Below are positions 1 to 7,956 of a stretch of 36,314 nt of DNA, piece by piece. The stretch spans positions 1 through 36,314 of the forward strand of contig NZ_CAUCSQ010000043.1 in NCBI RefSeq assembly GCF_958445495.1, written 5' to 3'. Positions within the stretch are counted from its first letter, which is position 1; each line of letters starts with the position of its first letter. The notes beneath the pieces are model-generated. The model had not been told where the DNA came from. It did no database searches and saw only the letters and a list, made by a program, of their open reading frames with translations. This stretch comes from an uncultured Bacteroides sp. GTDB taxonomy: Bacteria > Bacteroidota > Bacteroidia > Bacteroidales > Bacteroidaceae. Position numbers and translations under genes: made by a program.

Positions 1-47
1 TTACGCCGATGGTACTGCGTAATAGTGGGAGAGTAGGTAGCTGCCGT
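1..47 (+). rRNA. rrf: 5S rRNA, 3' end only
   Basis: The first bases match the conserved 3' part of Bacteroides 5S rRNA (the segment around GATGGTACTGCGTAATAGTG and the closing GGTAGCTGCCG), directly followed by a T-run. The 5' part lies before the window. The exact 3' end is uncertain by a few bases. It implies that the window begins at the downstream edge of an rRNA operon. Confidence 0.88.
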
Positions 48-66
48 TTTTTTAATTCAGATGTTT

Positions 67-113
67 ATCGAGCCCTCCGGGATAAGATTCCGGAGGGCTC
101 GATTTCTTTTTTT
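67..113 (+). terminator. rRNA operon terminator
   Basis: A perfect 14-bp stem (67-80 pairing with 90-103, core CGAGCCCTCCGG) with a 9-base loop is followed by a T-rich tract. It lies about 20 bases after the 5S end, so it is the intrinsic terminator of the rRNA operon. Confidence 0.92.
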
Positions 114-535
114 GTGTGTTTGTGTTTTTTTGTGTTTGCGGGATGGGGGTCTCCGGGAAATGAATCTTTGGGTCCGATATGCAGGAAATATTTTTCTGCT
201 TGTATCTTTATCATTTTTTCCCTTTCGGGGAATTGTAACCGAAGCAACCGAATCTTTCTTTTACCGGAAAATAATATAAAGTTAGCAGCCGGCCGATTCA
301 TGCTCGAAGCGTTGTGAACCGGCCGGCTTTTTTATATGGTTAGGTATTCCGTCCCCTCCCCCCCCTCCGGAAATAAGGTCTGACAGCCCGGACAATCGTT
401 CTTTAAACATCCCTCTAAATGTGCAGCGATACGGTATGCAATAAGATATACATGTAACGACAGGTATGGGGTAACAGGGATAATAATGCTTGCAAACCGG
501 ATAATACCTATTAAAAATGTGAATATTTACTGATA
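114..535. other. Gene-free stretch with possible small RNA region
   Basis: No convincing protein gene is seen here. Short open frames exist but run across the rRNA terminator and have no family resemblance. The stretch holds a small hairpin (181-199, GCAGGAAA / TTTTCTGC) and an isolated strong terminator (287-336), which hints at a short transcript ending at about 336. From 340 to 535 there is a C-rich tract and otherwise nothing recognisable. Confidence 0.5.
287..336 (+). terminator. Isolated intrinsic terminator
   Basis: A 9-bp GC-rich stem (AGCCGGCCG at 287-295 with CGGCCGGCT at 320-328) is followed by seven T residues. There is no gene just upstream on the + strand apart from the already terminated rRNA operon, so it may end a small RNA or act as a second safeguard terminator. 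Confidence 0.75.
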
Positions 536-536
536 A

Positions 537-571
537 TTTGTATGTTATGAGGATATTTATTTGTATCTTTG
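537..571 (+). promoter_or_regulatory. Promoter for the DUF177-rpmF-fabH operon
   Basis: TATCTTTG at 564-571 is a perfect Bacteroides -7 box (TAnnTTTG). A TTTG at 537-540 could be the -33 box, though the 23-base spacing is longer than usual. The start point would fall near 578, about 35 bases before the TTG start of the first gene. Confidence 0.6.
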
Positions 572-613
572 TCGCCCGAATTGTAAGCTAACGATTTAAA
601 AAAGAGAGAAGCT

Positions 614-1192
614 TTGGGAAAGTTTGATAAATACAAAATTGACTTGAAAGGAATGCAAACAGACTCTGCTAAGTATGAGTTTGTATTGGATAACCTTTAC
701 TTCGCTCACATTGATGGTCCTGAAGTTCAGAAAGGAAAGGTCAATGTTACATTGACTGTGAAAAGAACCTCTCGTGCTTTCGAGCTGAGTTTCCAAACTG
801 ACGGTATGGTATGGGTACCATGCGACCGTTGTCTGGATGATATGGAGCTACCTATCAGTTCTTCTGATAAACTGATGGTAAAGTTTGGTCATGAATATGC
901 AGAAGAAGGTGACAACCTGATTGTGATTCCCGAGGAAGAAGGGGAAATCAACGTTGCATGGTTCATGTATGAATTTGTTGCGCTGTCTATTCCGATGAAG
1001 CATGTACATGCTCCCGGTAAGTGTAATAAAGCGGTAACTAGTAAATTGAACAAGCATTTGAAAACAAATGCAAATGAGGATAGCGATGATACTTTCGACA
1101 CAGGTGGAGATGACATCGTAATTGAGGAAGAAGTGGAGGAACAAATTGATCCTCGCTGGAATGAATTAAAAAAAATATTAGATAATAATTAA
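614..1192 (+). CDS. DUF177 (YceD) family protein
   Basis: This 192-residue acidic protein belongs to the DUF177/YceD family, which is nearly always encoded directly before ribosomal protein L32 and has been tied to 23S rRNA accumulation in other organisms. The family's CxRC-type motif is seen as CDRCLDD in the middle of the protein, and the C-terminal third is strongly acidic. I chose the TTG start at 614 because the residues it adds (GKFDKYKIDLKG) look conserved and a purine-rich stretch precedes it; an ATG at 653 is the alternative. rpmF follows after 12 bases, as expected for one operon. Its molecular role is not settled from sequence. Confidence 0.88.
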   Translation: MGKFDKYKIDLKGMQTDSAKYEFVLDNLYFAHIDGPEVQKGKVNVTLTVKRTSRAFELSFQTDGMVWVPCDRCLDDMELPISSSDKLMVKFGHEYAEEGDNLIVIPEEEGEINVAWFMYEFVALSIPMKHVHAPGKCNKAVTSKLNKHLKTNANEDSDDTFDTGGDDIVIEEEVEEQIDPRWNELKKILDNN

Positions 1193-1204
1193 AGTTTTAA
1201 GAAA

Positions 1205-1390
1205 ATGGCACATCCTAAGAGAAGACAATCAAGTACGAGACAAGCGAAGAGAAGAACTCATGATAAGGCAGTAGCTCCTACATTGGCTATTTGTCCGAAT
1301 TGCGGCGAATGGCACGTTTACCACACAGTATGTGGTGCTTGTGGCTATTACAGAGGTAAGCTCGCTATTGAGAAAGAAGCAGCTGTATAA
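1205..1390 (+). CDS. rpmF: Ribosomal protein L32
   Basis: A 61-residue basic protein with the L32 signature: an N-terminal PKRRQSSTRQAKRRTHDK stretch and a zinc-binding set of four cysteines (CPNC followed by CGAC). It is a component of the large ribosomal subunit. It sits 12 bases after the DUF177 gene and 87 bases before fabH. The order DUF177-rpmF-fabH lacks the plsX gene that many bacteria keep between rpmF and fabH. A weak hairpin (about 1412-1438) after the stop might moderate read-through into fabH. Confidence 0.97.
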   Translation: MAHPKRRQSSTRQAKRRTHDKAVAPTLAICPNCGEWHVYHTVCGACGYYRGKLAIEKEAAV

Positions 1391-1477
1391 TTAGTACAGT
1401 TATACTGAAAACAGCCTGAGGGTAAAGCTCTCCGGCTGCTTTAAGTATTATAGTATTGCTAATTTAAAATAGGTTTG

Positions 1478-2485
1478 ATGGAAAAAATAAATGCAGTAAT
1501 CACAGGAGTCGGCGGGTACGTTCCCGATTATATCTTAACTAACGACGAGATATCAAAAATGGTGGATACCAACGACGAATGGATTATGACTCGTATCGGA
1601 GTAAAGGAGAGACATATTCTGAATGAGGAAGGATTAGGTAGTTCATACATGGCACGCAAAGCTGCCAAACAGTTGATGAAGAAAACCGGTGCTAATCCTG
1701 ATGACATTGATTTGGTTGTTGTCGCTACCACTACTCCTGACTATCACTTCCCTTCTACAGCTTCTATTCTTTGTGATAAACTCGGACTGAAGAATGCATT
1801 TGCTTTCGATTTGCAAGCTGCTTGTAGCGGTTTCCTGTATTTAATGGAGACAGCTGCTAATTTCATCCGTTCGGGAAGATATAAGAAAATTATCATTGTC
1901 GGTGCCGATAAGATGTCGTCAATGGTTAACTATACAGATCGTGCTACATGCCCTATCTTTGGTGACGGTGCTGCTGCCTTTATGGTGGAACCGACTACGG
2001 AAGATTACGGAATCATGGATTCGATACTGAGAACTGATGGCAAAGGATTGCCTTTCCTCCACATGAAAGCTGGTGGTTCGGTTTGTCCTCCGTCTTATTT
2101 CACAGTAGACAATAAAATGCACTATTTGCACCAGGAAGGAAGAACAGTGTTTAAATATGCTGTATCTAACATGTCGGATGTATCTGCTGCTATTGCAGAA
2201 AAGAATGGTCTGACGAAAGATAATATCAACTGGATTGTTCCGCATCAGGCGAATGTCCGCATTATCGAAGCCGTGGCTCACCGTATGGAGGTGCCAATGG
2301 ATAAAGTGTTGGTAAATATTGAGCATTACGGTAACACCAGTGCTGCTACTCTTCCTTTGTGTATCTGGGATTATGAAGATAAACTCAAGAAAGGTGATAA
2401 TATCATTTTCACTGCATTCGGTGCCGGATTTACATGGGGCGCAGTTTACGTGAAATGGGGTTATGACGGAAAAAAGGAATCGTAA
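1478..2485 (+). CDS. fabH: 3-oxoacyl-ACP synthase III (KAS III)
   Basis: This 335-residue enzyme starts fatty acid synthesis by condensing an acyl-CoA with malonyl-ACP. The catalytic triad is visible: Cys116 in AACSGF, His256 in PHQANVRI and Asn286 in GNTSAATLP. Length is normal for FabH. I use the ATG at 1478 rather than the TTG directly before it. It is the last gene of the DUF177-rpmF-fabH group, since a strong terminator follows at 2511. Bacteroides cells are rich in branched fatty acids, so the primer is probably a branched acyl-CoA, but that is inferred from the organism and not from this sequence. Confidence 0.95.
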   Translation: MEKINAVITGVGGYVPDYILTNDEISKMVDTNDEWIMTRIGVKERHILNEEGLGSSYMARKAAKQLMKKTGANPDDIDLVVVATTTPDYHFPSTASILCDKLGLKNAFAFDLQAACSGFLYLMETAANFIRSGRYKKIIIVGADKMSSMVNYTDRATCPIFGDGAAAFMVEPTTEDYGIMDSILRTDGKGLPFLHMKAGGSVCPPSYFTVDNKMHYLHQEGRTVFKYAVSNMSDVSAAIAEKNGLTKDNINWIVPHQANVRIIEAVAHRMEVPMDKVLVNIEHYGNTSAATLPLCIWDYEDKLKKGDNIIFTAFGAGFTWGAVYVKWGYDGKKES

Positions 2486-2510
2486 CGTAAGTTACTGAAC
2501 TATAACACTC

Positions 2511-2546
2511 AAAAACGCATCCTATTTCGATTCGATGCGTTTTTTT
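2511..2546 (+). terminator. Terminator after fabH
   Basis: An 11-bp perfect stem (AAAAACGCATC at 2511-2521 with GATGCGTTTTT at 2534-2544) ends in a T-run. It can act in both directions because of the A-run at its left edge. Its position rules out a TTG start for era at 2545, inside the T-run. Confidence 0.85.
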
Positions 2547-2571
2547 GTCTCAACCTATAAAATCGAGAGAA

Positions 2572-3453
2572 ATGCATAAGGCAGGTTTTGTAAATATCGT
2601 AGGGAATCCGAATGTCGGGAAGTCGACATTGATGAATGCTTTGGTAGGCGAGCGTATTTCAATCGCGACCTTTAAGGCGCAGACTACCCGCCACAGGATT
2701 ATGGGAATTTATAATACGGAGGAAATGCAGATTGTCTTTTCTGATACTCCGGGAGTATTGAAACCTAATTATAAGCTACAGGAGTCGATGCTGAACTTTT
2801 CTACTTCGGCGTTGACGGATGCGGATATTCTGCTTTATGTGACTGATGTGGTGGAGACGCCGGACAAGAATAACGAGTTTATGGAGAAGGTGCGTCAGAT
2901 GGCGGTACCTGTTCTGTTACTCATCAATAAGATAGACCTGACAAATCAGGAGAAACTGGTTAAGGTGGTGGAAGAATGGAAAGAGTTGTTGCCACAGGCG
3001 GAAATCATTCCGATTTCGGCTACGTCCAAGTTCAACATAGACTATGTGATGAAGCGGATTAAAGAGTTGCTGCCTGATTCTCCTCCTTATTTTGGAAAAG
3101 ACCAGTGGACGGATAAGCCTGCCCGCTTTTTTGTGAATGAGATTATTCGTGAAAAGATTTTGCTTTATTACGATAAGGAGATTCCTTATTCGGTGGAAGT
3201 TGCCGTGGAGGAGTTTAAAGAGGAGGCGAGAAAGATTCGTATCAGGGCGGTGATTTATGTGGAACGTGATTCGCAGAAGGGAATCATTATCGGTAAGCAG
3301 GGAAAAGCGTTGAAGAAAGTGGCTACCGAGGCGCGCCGTGAGTTGGAGCGTTTCTTCGGGAAGACTATCTTTTTGGAGACGTATGTGAAGGTTGATAAAG
3401 ATTGGCGCAGTTCGGATAAGGAGTTGCGTAATTTTGGTTATCAGTTAGATTAA
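2572..3453 (+). CDS. era: GTPase Era, 16S rRNA maturation
   Basis: A 293-residue GTPase that binds the 3' end of 16S rRNA and helps assemble the small ribosomal subunit. The G domain shows GNPNVGKST (residues 11-19), DTPG and NKID. The C-terminal third carries a KH RNA-binding domain with the loop GIIIGKQGKALKK. The ATG at 2572 gives the standard Era N-terminus (HKAGFVNIVGNPNVGKS). der follows after 48 bases, so two ribosome-assembly GTPases are paired, most likely in one transcript. I see no clear promoter between the fabH terminator and this start. Confidence 0.97.
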   Translation: MHKAGFVNIVGNPNVGKSTLMNALVGERISIATFKAQTTRHRIMGIYNTEEMQIVFSDTPGVLKPNYKLQESMLNFSTSALTDADILLYVTDVVETPDKNNEFMEKVRQMAVPVLLLINKIDLTNQEKLVKVVEEWKELLPQAEIIPISATSKFNIDYVMKRIKELLPDSPPYFGKDQWTDKPARFFVNEIIREKILLYYDKEIPYSVEVAVEEFKEEARKIRIRAVIYVERDSQKGIIIGKQGKALKKVATEARRELERFFGKTIFLETYVKVDKDWRSSDKELRNFGYQLD

Positions 3454-3501
3454 AAAGTATTCATGCGACTGGGATAGTCGTGAAAAACAAGGTGTTGAAC
3501 T

Positions 3502-4815
3502 ATGGGAAATTTAGTTGCAATCGTAGGACGTCCTAATGTGGGCAAGTCTACCTTATTTAATCGTCTGACGAAGACTCGTCAGGCTATCGTGAATGAAGAA
3601 GCGGGGACAACCCGTGACAGGCAGTATGGCAAGTCTGAGTGGCTGGGCCGTGAATTCTCTGTGGTGGATACCGGGGGATGGGTGGTGAACTCGGATGATA
3701 TTTTTGAGGAAGAGATTAGAAAACAGGTTTTATTGGCTGTGGACGAAGCGGATGTTATCTTGTTTGTGGTGGATGTGATGAACGGGGTAACTGATTTGGA
3801 TATGCAGGTGGCGACTATCCTGCGCCGTACCAACAAGCCGGTAATCGTGGTTGCCAATAAGACGGACAATAATGAGTTGCAGTATAATGCTCCTGAATTT
3901 TATAAGTTGGGGTTGGGCGACCCTAATTGCATTTCTGCCGTGTCGGGTAGCGGGACGGGAGATTTGATGGATTTGATTGTCAGTAAGTTTAAGAAGGAGG
4001 TTTCGGAGATTCTGGATGATGACATTCCCCGTTTTGCTGTGGTGGGAAGGCCGAATGCCGGTAAGTCTTCCATTGTCAATGCGTTTATCGGTGAGGACCG
4101 TAATATCGTGACGGAGATTGCGGGAACGACCCGTGATTCCATTTATACCCGTTACAATAAGTTCGGATTTGATTTCTATCTGGTAGATACGGCCGGTATC
4201 CGCAAGAAGAGCAAGGTGAATGAGGATTTGGAATATTATTCTGTTATCCGTTCGATTCGTGCCATTGAGGGGTCGGATGTTTGTATTCTGATGCTGGATG
4301 CTACGAGGGGGATTGAAAGTCAGGATTTGAATATCTTCTCTCTGATTCAAAAGAACCAGAAGGGGTTGGTGGTTGTGATTAATAAATGGGATTTGGTGGA
4401 GGATAAATCCGTGAAGGTGCAGAAAACTTTTGAGGAGGCTGTGCGTTCCCGTTTTGCCCCATTCGTGGATTTTCCGGTTATCTTTGCTTCCGCATTGACG
4501 AAGCAACGGATTTTGAAGGTTCTTGAAGAGGCACGCAATGTGTATGAGAACCGGACGACGAAGATACCGACTGCACGTCTGAATGAGGAGATGCTTCCGT
4601 TGATTGAGGCGTATCCGCCCCCTTCCAATAAAGGCAAGTATATCAAAATTAAATATATTACGCAGTTGCCGAATACGCAAGTGCCTTCATTCGTCTATTT
4701 TGCCAACTTGCCGCAATACGTGAAGGAGCCTTATAAACGTTTCCTTGAAAATAAGATGCGTGAGAAATGGAATTTGACAGGTACGCCGATTAACATTTAT
4801 ATTCGTCAGAAGTAG
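3502..4815 (+). CDS. der: Ribosome-assembly GTPase Der (EngA)
   Basis: A 437-residue protein with two tandem GTPase domains, the hallmark of Der, needed for 50S subunit assembly. Domain 1 has GRPNVGKST near residue 9, DTGG and NKTD. Domain 2 has GRPNAGKSS near residue 183, DTAG and NKWD. A KH-like domain forms the C-terminus. Length is normal. The gene is followed after 61 bases by an unusual dispersed element that contains its terminator. Long open frames on the opposite strand within this gene are codon-bias shadows. Confidence 0.97.
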   Translation: MGNLVAIVGRPNVGKSTLFNRLTKTRQAIVNEEAGTTRDRQYGKSEWLGREFSVVDTGGWVVNSDDIFEEEIRKQVLLAVDEADVILFVVDVMNGVTDLDMQVATILRRTNKPVIVVANKTDNNELQYNAPEFYKLGLGDPNCISAVSGSGTGDLMDLIVSKFKKEVSEILDDDIPRFAVVGRPNAGKSSIVNAFIGEDRNIVTEIAGTTRDSIYTRYNKFGFDFYLVDTAGIRKKSKVNEDLEYYSVIRSIRAIEGSDVCILMLDATRGIESQDLNIFSLIQKNQKGLVVVINKWDLVEDKSVKVQKTFEEAVRSRFAPFVDFPVIFASALTKQRILKVLEEARNVYENRTTKIPTARLNEEMLPLIEAYPPPSNKGKYIKIKYITQLPNTQVPSFVYFANLPQYVKEPYKRFLENKMREKWNLTGTPINIYIRQK

Positions 4816-4941
4816 GATGGCGCTGTCTCGATGAAGTGGGACGGTTTAACCGTTAGGATATGATATGTGAATGGAAGTGTGTCGAAACTAAGATGAACAT
4901 TCGGAACAGTTACAAAATCTGACTGATAAACATAAAAATAG

Positions 4942-5029
4942 CCGTATCATTACTCAAAAAATGAAGTGCCCCCAAAAGTTAGACACAAAACTTTTGGGGG
5001 CACTTCAAAATGAGCTGATACGGTTTTTT
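4942..5029 (+). terminator. der terminator with enlarged loop
   Basis: Arms CCGTATCATTACTC (4942-4955) and GAGCTGATACGG (5012-5023) pair and are followed by six T residues. The loop is about 56 bases because a separate palindrome (4962-5007) sits in it. The homologous terminator behind trpS has only a short loop. Confidence 0.75.
4962..5007. mobile_element. 46-bp palindrome with IS3-like ends (possible minimal IS remnant)
   Basis: A perfect 19-bp inverted repeat (arms 4962-4980 and 4989-5007, core GAAGTGCCCCCAAAAGTT) surrounds an 8-base loop. It begins with TG and ends with CA, and the arm plus AGACAC resembles terminal inverted repeats of the IS3 family, IS150 group. AAA flanks both sides and could be a 3-bp target duplication. 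The trpS copy of the surrounding element lacks it and serves as the empty site. It could be two IS ends left after internal deletion, or simply an acquired hairpin. Confidence 0.5.
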
Positions 5030-5294
5030 ATTGCCGGTGAAGAGTGCCAGGTTTCAGATGAAAAGTTCATTCCCTCTAAAATTGAATTTTGACACATTTA
5101 CATTGGCAGTATTAAATATCCCGCTAAAAGTATAAGTGTATATTTGAAAAGAAGAGTTGCAGTGAACTATCCCCCGTTTTGCTTTTATGGGTTACAGTCT
5201 TTCATTGGGATTATTATGCTTCCGGGCTATGATAATCGGCATGAATTCATACTTTTTCGTAAGGATATGGATGGAATTTCCGGGTAATATGGCC

Positions 5295-6056
5295 CTATTT
5301 TTCCAATTGGAAGTCTTTACGGCGCAATACGAAACTGTTACTTAGGTATTTTTCACGTACAATCTGGTTTTCGGACAGTTCTTCCGGTGTGCCCTGGAAG
5401 AGGATTTTTCCTTCGAAAAGCAGATAGGCACGGTCTGTGATACTGAGTGTTTCTTGCACGTTGTGGTCCGTTATCAGGATACCGATGTTTTTATCCTTTA
5501 GTTTCCATACAATCTGTTGGATGTCTTCCACGGCAATCGGGTCTACTCCGGCGAAGGGTTCGTCAAGCATGATGAACTTCGGGTCGATGGCAAGGCAGCG
5601 GGCGATTTCCGTACGGCGGCGTTCGCCTCCGGACAATTGGTTTCCTTTGTTCTTGCGTACTTTTTGCAGGCGGAATTCGGCAATCAGGCTTTCCAGTTTC
5701 TCTTTTTGGTAGTCTTTAGGCTTATTGGTCATTTCCAGGACGGACGCGATATTGTCTTCCACACTCATCTGGCGGAATACGGAAGCTTCTTGGGCGAGGT
5801 ACCCGATGCCGGTCTGCGCCCGTTTGTAGACAGGATATTTGGTAATTTCCAGATCATCGAGGAAAATCCGCCCTTCATTGGGAGTAATCAGTCCTACGGT
5901 CATATAGAATGAAGTCGTTTTCCCGGCACCGTTCGGTCCCAGCAAACCTACAATCTCACCTTGCTTCACATTAATGGACACATGGCTTACTACGGTCCGT
6001 TTACCGTATTTCTTTACCAGGTCTTCCGTGCGGAGCACCATCTTGCTTTCTTCCAT
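5295..6056 (-). CDS. lptB: LPS export ABC transporter ATP-binding protein LptB
   Basis: A 253-residue ABC ATPase that powers movement of lipopolysaccharide from the inner membrane to the outer membrane through the Lpt bridge. It has the Walker A motif GPNGAGKTT (residues 40-48), the signature LSGGERRR, Walker B FIMLDEPFAGVDP and the switch histidine in TDHNV. The LptB type is recognised from FAGVDPIAVEDIQ and the YLAQEASVFR Q-loop region. The first ATG fits a promoter only about 20 bases upstream; a second Met at residue 6 is possible. It is divergent from mlaE. Its permease partners LptF/G are not in the window. Confidence 0.93.
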   Translation of the reverse strand: MEESKMVLRTEDLVKKYGKRTVVSHVSINVKQGEIVGLLGPNGAGKTTSFYMTVGLITPNEGRIFLDDLEITKYPVYKRAQTGIGYLAQEASVFRQMSVEDNIASVLEMTNKPKDYQKEKLESLIAEFRLQKVRKNKGNQLSGGERRRTEIARCLAIDPKFIMLDEPFAGVDPIAVEDIQQIVWKLKDKNIGILITDHNVQETLSITDRAYLLFEGKILFQGTPEELSENQIVREKYLSNSFVLRRKDFQLEK

Positions 6057-6074
6057 ATTCTAGTTATTTTGCGG

Positions 6075-6112
6075 CAAATGTAGTAAAAATAAGCTGAAAT
6101 AATGTACATTTG
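6075..6112. promoter_or_regulatory. Divergent lptB / mlaE promoters
   Basis: The 75-base gap between the two starts contains the same perfect -7 box, TACATTTG, on both strands: 6105-6112 for mlaE and 6082-6075 (reverse) for lptB. Start points would be close to 6119 and 6068, giving very short leaders. No clear -33 boxes at standard spacing are seen. The closeness suggests that the two promoters compete or are co-regulated. Confidence 0.6.
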
Positions 6113-6131
6113 CAGACAAATAGTGTGAGTT

Positions 6132-6875
6132 ATGATAAAAGCATTGAGAACAGTCGGAAGATATTTCATGCTGATGGGGCGGACTTTTTCACGTCCGGAA
6201 CGTATGCGGATGTTTTTCCGGCAATACCTTAACGAGATGGAGCAATTGGGAGTGAACTCCATCGGTATCGTACTGTTGATTTCCTTTTTCATCGGTGCGG
6301 TTATTACCATTCAGATTAAATTGAATATTGAAAGTCCGTGGATGCCCCGTTGGACAGTGGGATATGTGACACGTGAGATTATGTTGCTGGAGTTCTCTTC
6401 TTCTATTATGTGTCTGATTCTTGCAGGAAAGGTGGGCTCCAATATCGCTTCGGAATTGGGAACGATGCGGGTGACCCAGCAGATTGACGCGCTTGAGATT
6501 ATGGGAATCAACTCTGCCAATTACCTGATATTGCCCAAGATTACGGCGATGGTGACCGTTATCCCCATATTGGTGACGTTCAGTATATTTGCGGGGATTA
6601 TCGGAGCCTTTTGCACTTGTTGGTTTGCAGGGGTGATGAATGCTGTCGATTTGGAGTACGGGCTGCAATATATGTTTGTCGAATGGTTTATCTGGGCGGG
6701 TATTATTAAGTCTCTCTTTTTTGCCTTCATTATTGCGAGTGTGGCCGCTTTCTTCGGATATACGGTAGACGGCGGTTCGATTGCCGTAGGAAAGGCTTCC
6801 ACGGATGCTGTGGTGTGCAGCAGCGTCTTGATTCTGTTTGCGGATTTGGTATTAACTAAACTTTTGATGGGATGA
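6132..6875 (+). CDS. mlaE: Phospholipid transport permease, MlaE family
   Basis: A 247-residue inner-membrane permease of the MlaE/YrbE type, part of the ABC system that moves phospholipids between the two membranes. The family's core sequence is clear (SNIASELGTMRVTQQIDAL, followed by MGI), and there are about five hydrophobic segments, the first near residues 44-62. The stop codon overlaps the start of mlaF (ATGA), so the two are translationally coupled. The MCE substrate-binding partner (MlaD) that often follows is not in the window; an RRM protein gene faces the pair instead. Confidence 0.93.
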   Translation: MIKALRTVGRYFMLMGRTFSRPERMRMFFRQYLNEMEQLGVNSIGIVLLISFFIGAVITIQIKLNIESPWMPRWTVGYVTREIMLLEFSSSIMCLILAGKVGSNIASELGTMRVTQQIDALEIMGINSANYLILPKITAMVTVIPILVTFSIFAGIIGAFCTCWFAGVMNAVDLEYGLQYMFVEWFIWAGIIKSLFFAFIIASVAAFFGYTVDGGSIAVGKASTDAVVCSSVLILFADLVLTKLLMG

Positions 6876-7642
6876 TTGAGATTAAGGGACTTTATAAGTC
6901 ATTTGACGATAAGACCGTATTGGACGATATCAATGCGACTTTTGAAAACGGAAAGACAAATCTGATTATCGGGCAAAGCGGTTCCGGTAAGACGGTGCTG
7001 ATGAAATGTATCGTGGGATTGCTCACTCCGGAAAAGGGCGAGGTGTTGTATGACGGGCGTAACTTGGTCATGATGAGCAAAAGGGAGAAGAAAATGCTTC
7101 GTAAGGAAATGGGGATGATTTTCCAAAGCGCCGCTCTTTTTGATTCTATGTCGGTGTTGGATAATGTGATGTTCCCGCTGAATATGTTCAGCAATGATAC
7201 TTTGCGGGAGCGTACCAAACGCGCTATGTTCTGTCTGGAGCGGGTGAATCTGACTGAGGCGAAGGATAAGTTTCCGGGAGAGATTAGCGGGGGGATGCAG
7301 AAACGTGTGGCTATAGCCCGCGCCATCGCCTTGAACCCGCAATATTTGTTTTGCGATGAACCGAATTCCGGACTGGACCCGAAAACTTCACTGGTTATCG
7401 ACGATTTGATTCACGACATTACCCAGGAGTATAATATGACTACCATTATCAATACGCATGATATGAATTCCGTATTGGGAATCGGTGAGAAGGTGATTTA
7501 TATTTATGAGGGGCACAAGGAATGGGAAGGAACCAAAGATGATATCTTCACTTCTAGCAACGAGCGTCTGAACAACTTTATTTTCGCTTCTGATTTACTC
7601 CGTAAGGTGAAGGAAGTGGAAGAACGGAATATGGAAGGGTAA
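6872..7642 (+). CDS. mlaF: Phospholipid transport ATP-binding protein, MlaF family
   Basis: A 256-residue ABC ATPase that partners MlaE. Visible motifs are Walker A GQSGSGKT (residues 34-41), the signature ISGGMQKRVAIARAIA and Walker B YLFCDEPNSGLDP. The SGGMQKR signature is typical of the Mla and related lipid transport ATPases. It overlaps mlaE by four bases. A bidirectional terminator follows, shared with the convergent RRM protein gene. Confidence 0.93.
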   Translation: MIEIKGLYKSFDDKTVLDDINATFENGKTNLIIGQSGSGKTVLMKCIVGLLTPEKGEVLYDGRNLVMMSKREKKMLRKEMGMIFQSAALFDSMSVLDNVMFPLNMFSNDTLRERTKRAMFCLERVNLTEAKDKFPGEISGGMQKRVAIARAIALNPQYLFCDEPNSGLDPKTSLVIDDLIHDITQEYNMTTIINTHDMNSVLGIGEKVIYIYEGHKEWEGTKDDIFTSSNERLNNFIFASDLLRKVKEVEERNMEG

Positions 7643-7643
7643 T

Positions 7644-7688
7644 AAAAAAACTTCTGCCGGTATCGAGTGGCAGAAGTTCTTTTTTTTC
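7644..7688. terminator. Bidirectional terminator between mlaF and the RRM gene
   Basis: A 10-bp stem (AACTTCTGCC at 7649-7658 with GGCAGAAGTT at 7669-7678) has an A-run on its left and a T-run on its right, so it can stop transcription from both convergent genes. Confidence 0.88.
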
Positions 7689-7710
7689 TTGGCTATGTCA
7701 GCGTCGGTAA

Positions 7711-7956
7711 TCAAGCTCTGGGCCTGGCTTCTTTAACTACCATGGTGCGGCCCATGTATTCGGCTCCGTTTAATTCTGCGATTGCTTTGGCAGCGGCGGC
7801 GTCATCTTCCATTTCGATGAATGCGAATCCTTTGGATTTGCCGGTTTCACGGTCCATAATAACTTTAACTGATGATACTGCTCCGTAATCTTCCATCACT
7901 TGTTGCAGATCTCCTTCCTTAACACGGTAGTTAAGGTTTCCAACATAAATGTTCAT
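7711..7956 (-). CDS. Single-RRM RNA-binding protein (Bacteroidetes Rbp type)
   Basis: An 81-residue protein that is almost entirely one RNA recognition motif. RNP2 is IYVGNL (residues 3-8) and RNP1 is KGFAFIEM (residues 42-49), with the aromatic residues needed for RNA stacking. Small single-RRM proteins of this kind are common in Bacteroidetes, which lack Hfq, and members act as post-transcriptional regulators. The tail after the RRM is very short (about VKEARPRA), unlike longer glycine-rich relatives. The long upstream region and an inverted repeat in it suggest RNA-level regulation of the gene. Which paralogue it is cannot be told. Confidence 0.92.
   Translation of the reverse strand: MNIYVGNLNYRVKEGDLQQVMEDYGAVSSVKVIMDRETGKSKGFAFIEMEDDAAAAKAIAELNGAEYMGRTMVVKEARPRA

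Larger units (their letters stand above)
4877..5091 (+). repeat. Dispersed intergenic element, der copy
   Basis: This 215-base segment is homologous to the reverse complement of 27731-28153 behind trpS. Shared parts, in order, are: GTGTGTCGAAACTAAGATG at the left end, CTGATAAACATAAAAAT, a terminator with arms CCGTATCA and TGATACGG, ATTGCCGG, then the repeat unit (GTTTCAGAT plus AAGAGT-like bases), then TTCATTYCCTCTAAAATTG and a right end at AATTTTG. Outside these limits the two loci do not match. The der copy has one repeat unit, where the trpS copy has thirteen, and carries an extra palindrome in the terminator loop. Both copies lie 61-75 bases after a gene in sense orientation and between convergent genes. 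The rest of this intergenic region (5092-5294) shows nothing recognisable. Confidence 0.85.

Noticed and set aside
9..317. 102-codon frame at the left edge
   Set aside because: It begins inside 5S rRNA and runs through the rRNA terminator.
468..486. Homing endonuclease site resembling I-SceI
   Set aside because: TAACAGGGATAAT resembles part of the I-SceI site but differs by an inserted base and in the other half. It is chance similarity.
2545..2571. Upstream TTG start for Era
   Set aside because: It falls in the T-run of the fabH terminator; the ATG at 2572 gives the family N-terminus.
3730..4680. 316-codon minus-strand frame inside der
   Set aside because: It is a shadow on the opposite strand of a gene with all Der motifs; its product is rich in Ile, Arg, His and Gln and matches no family.
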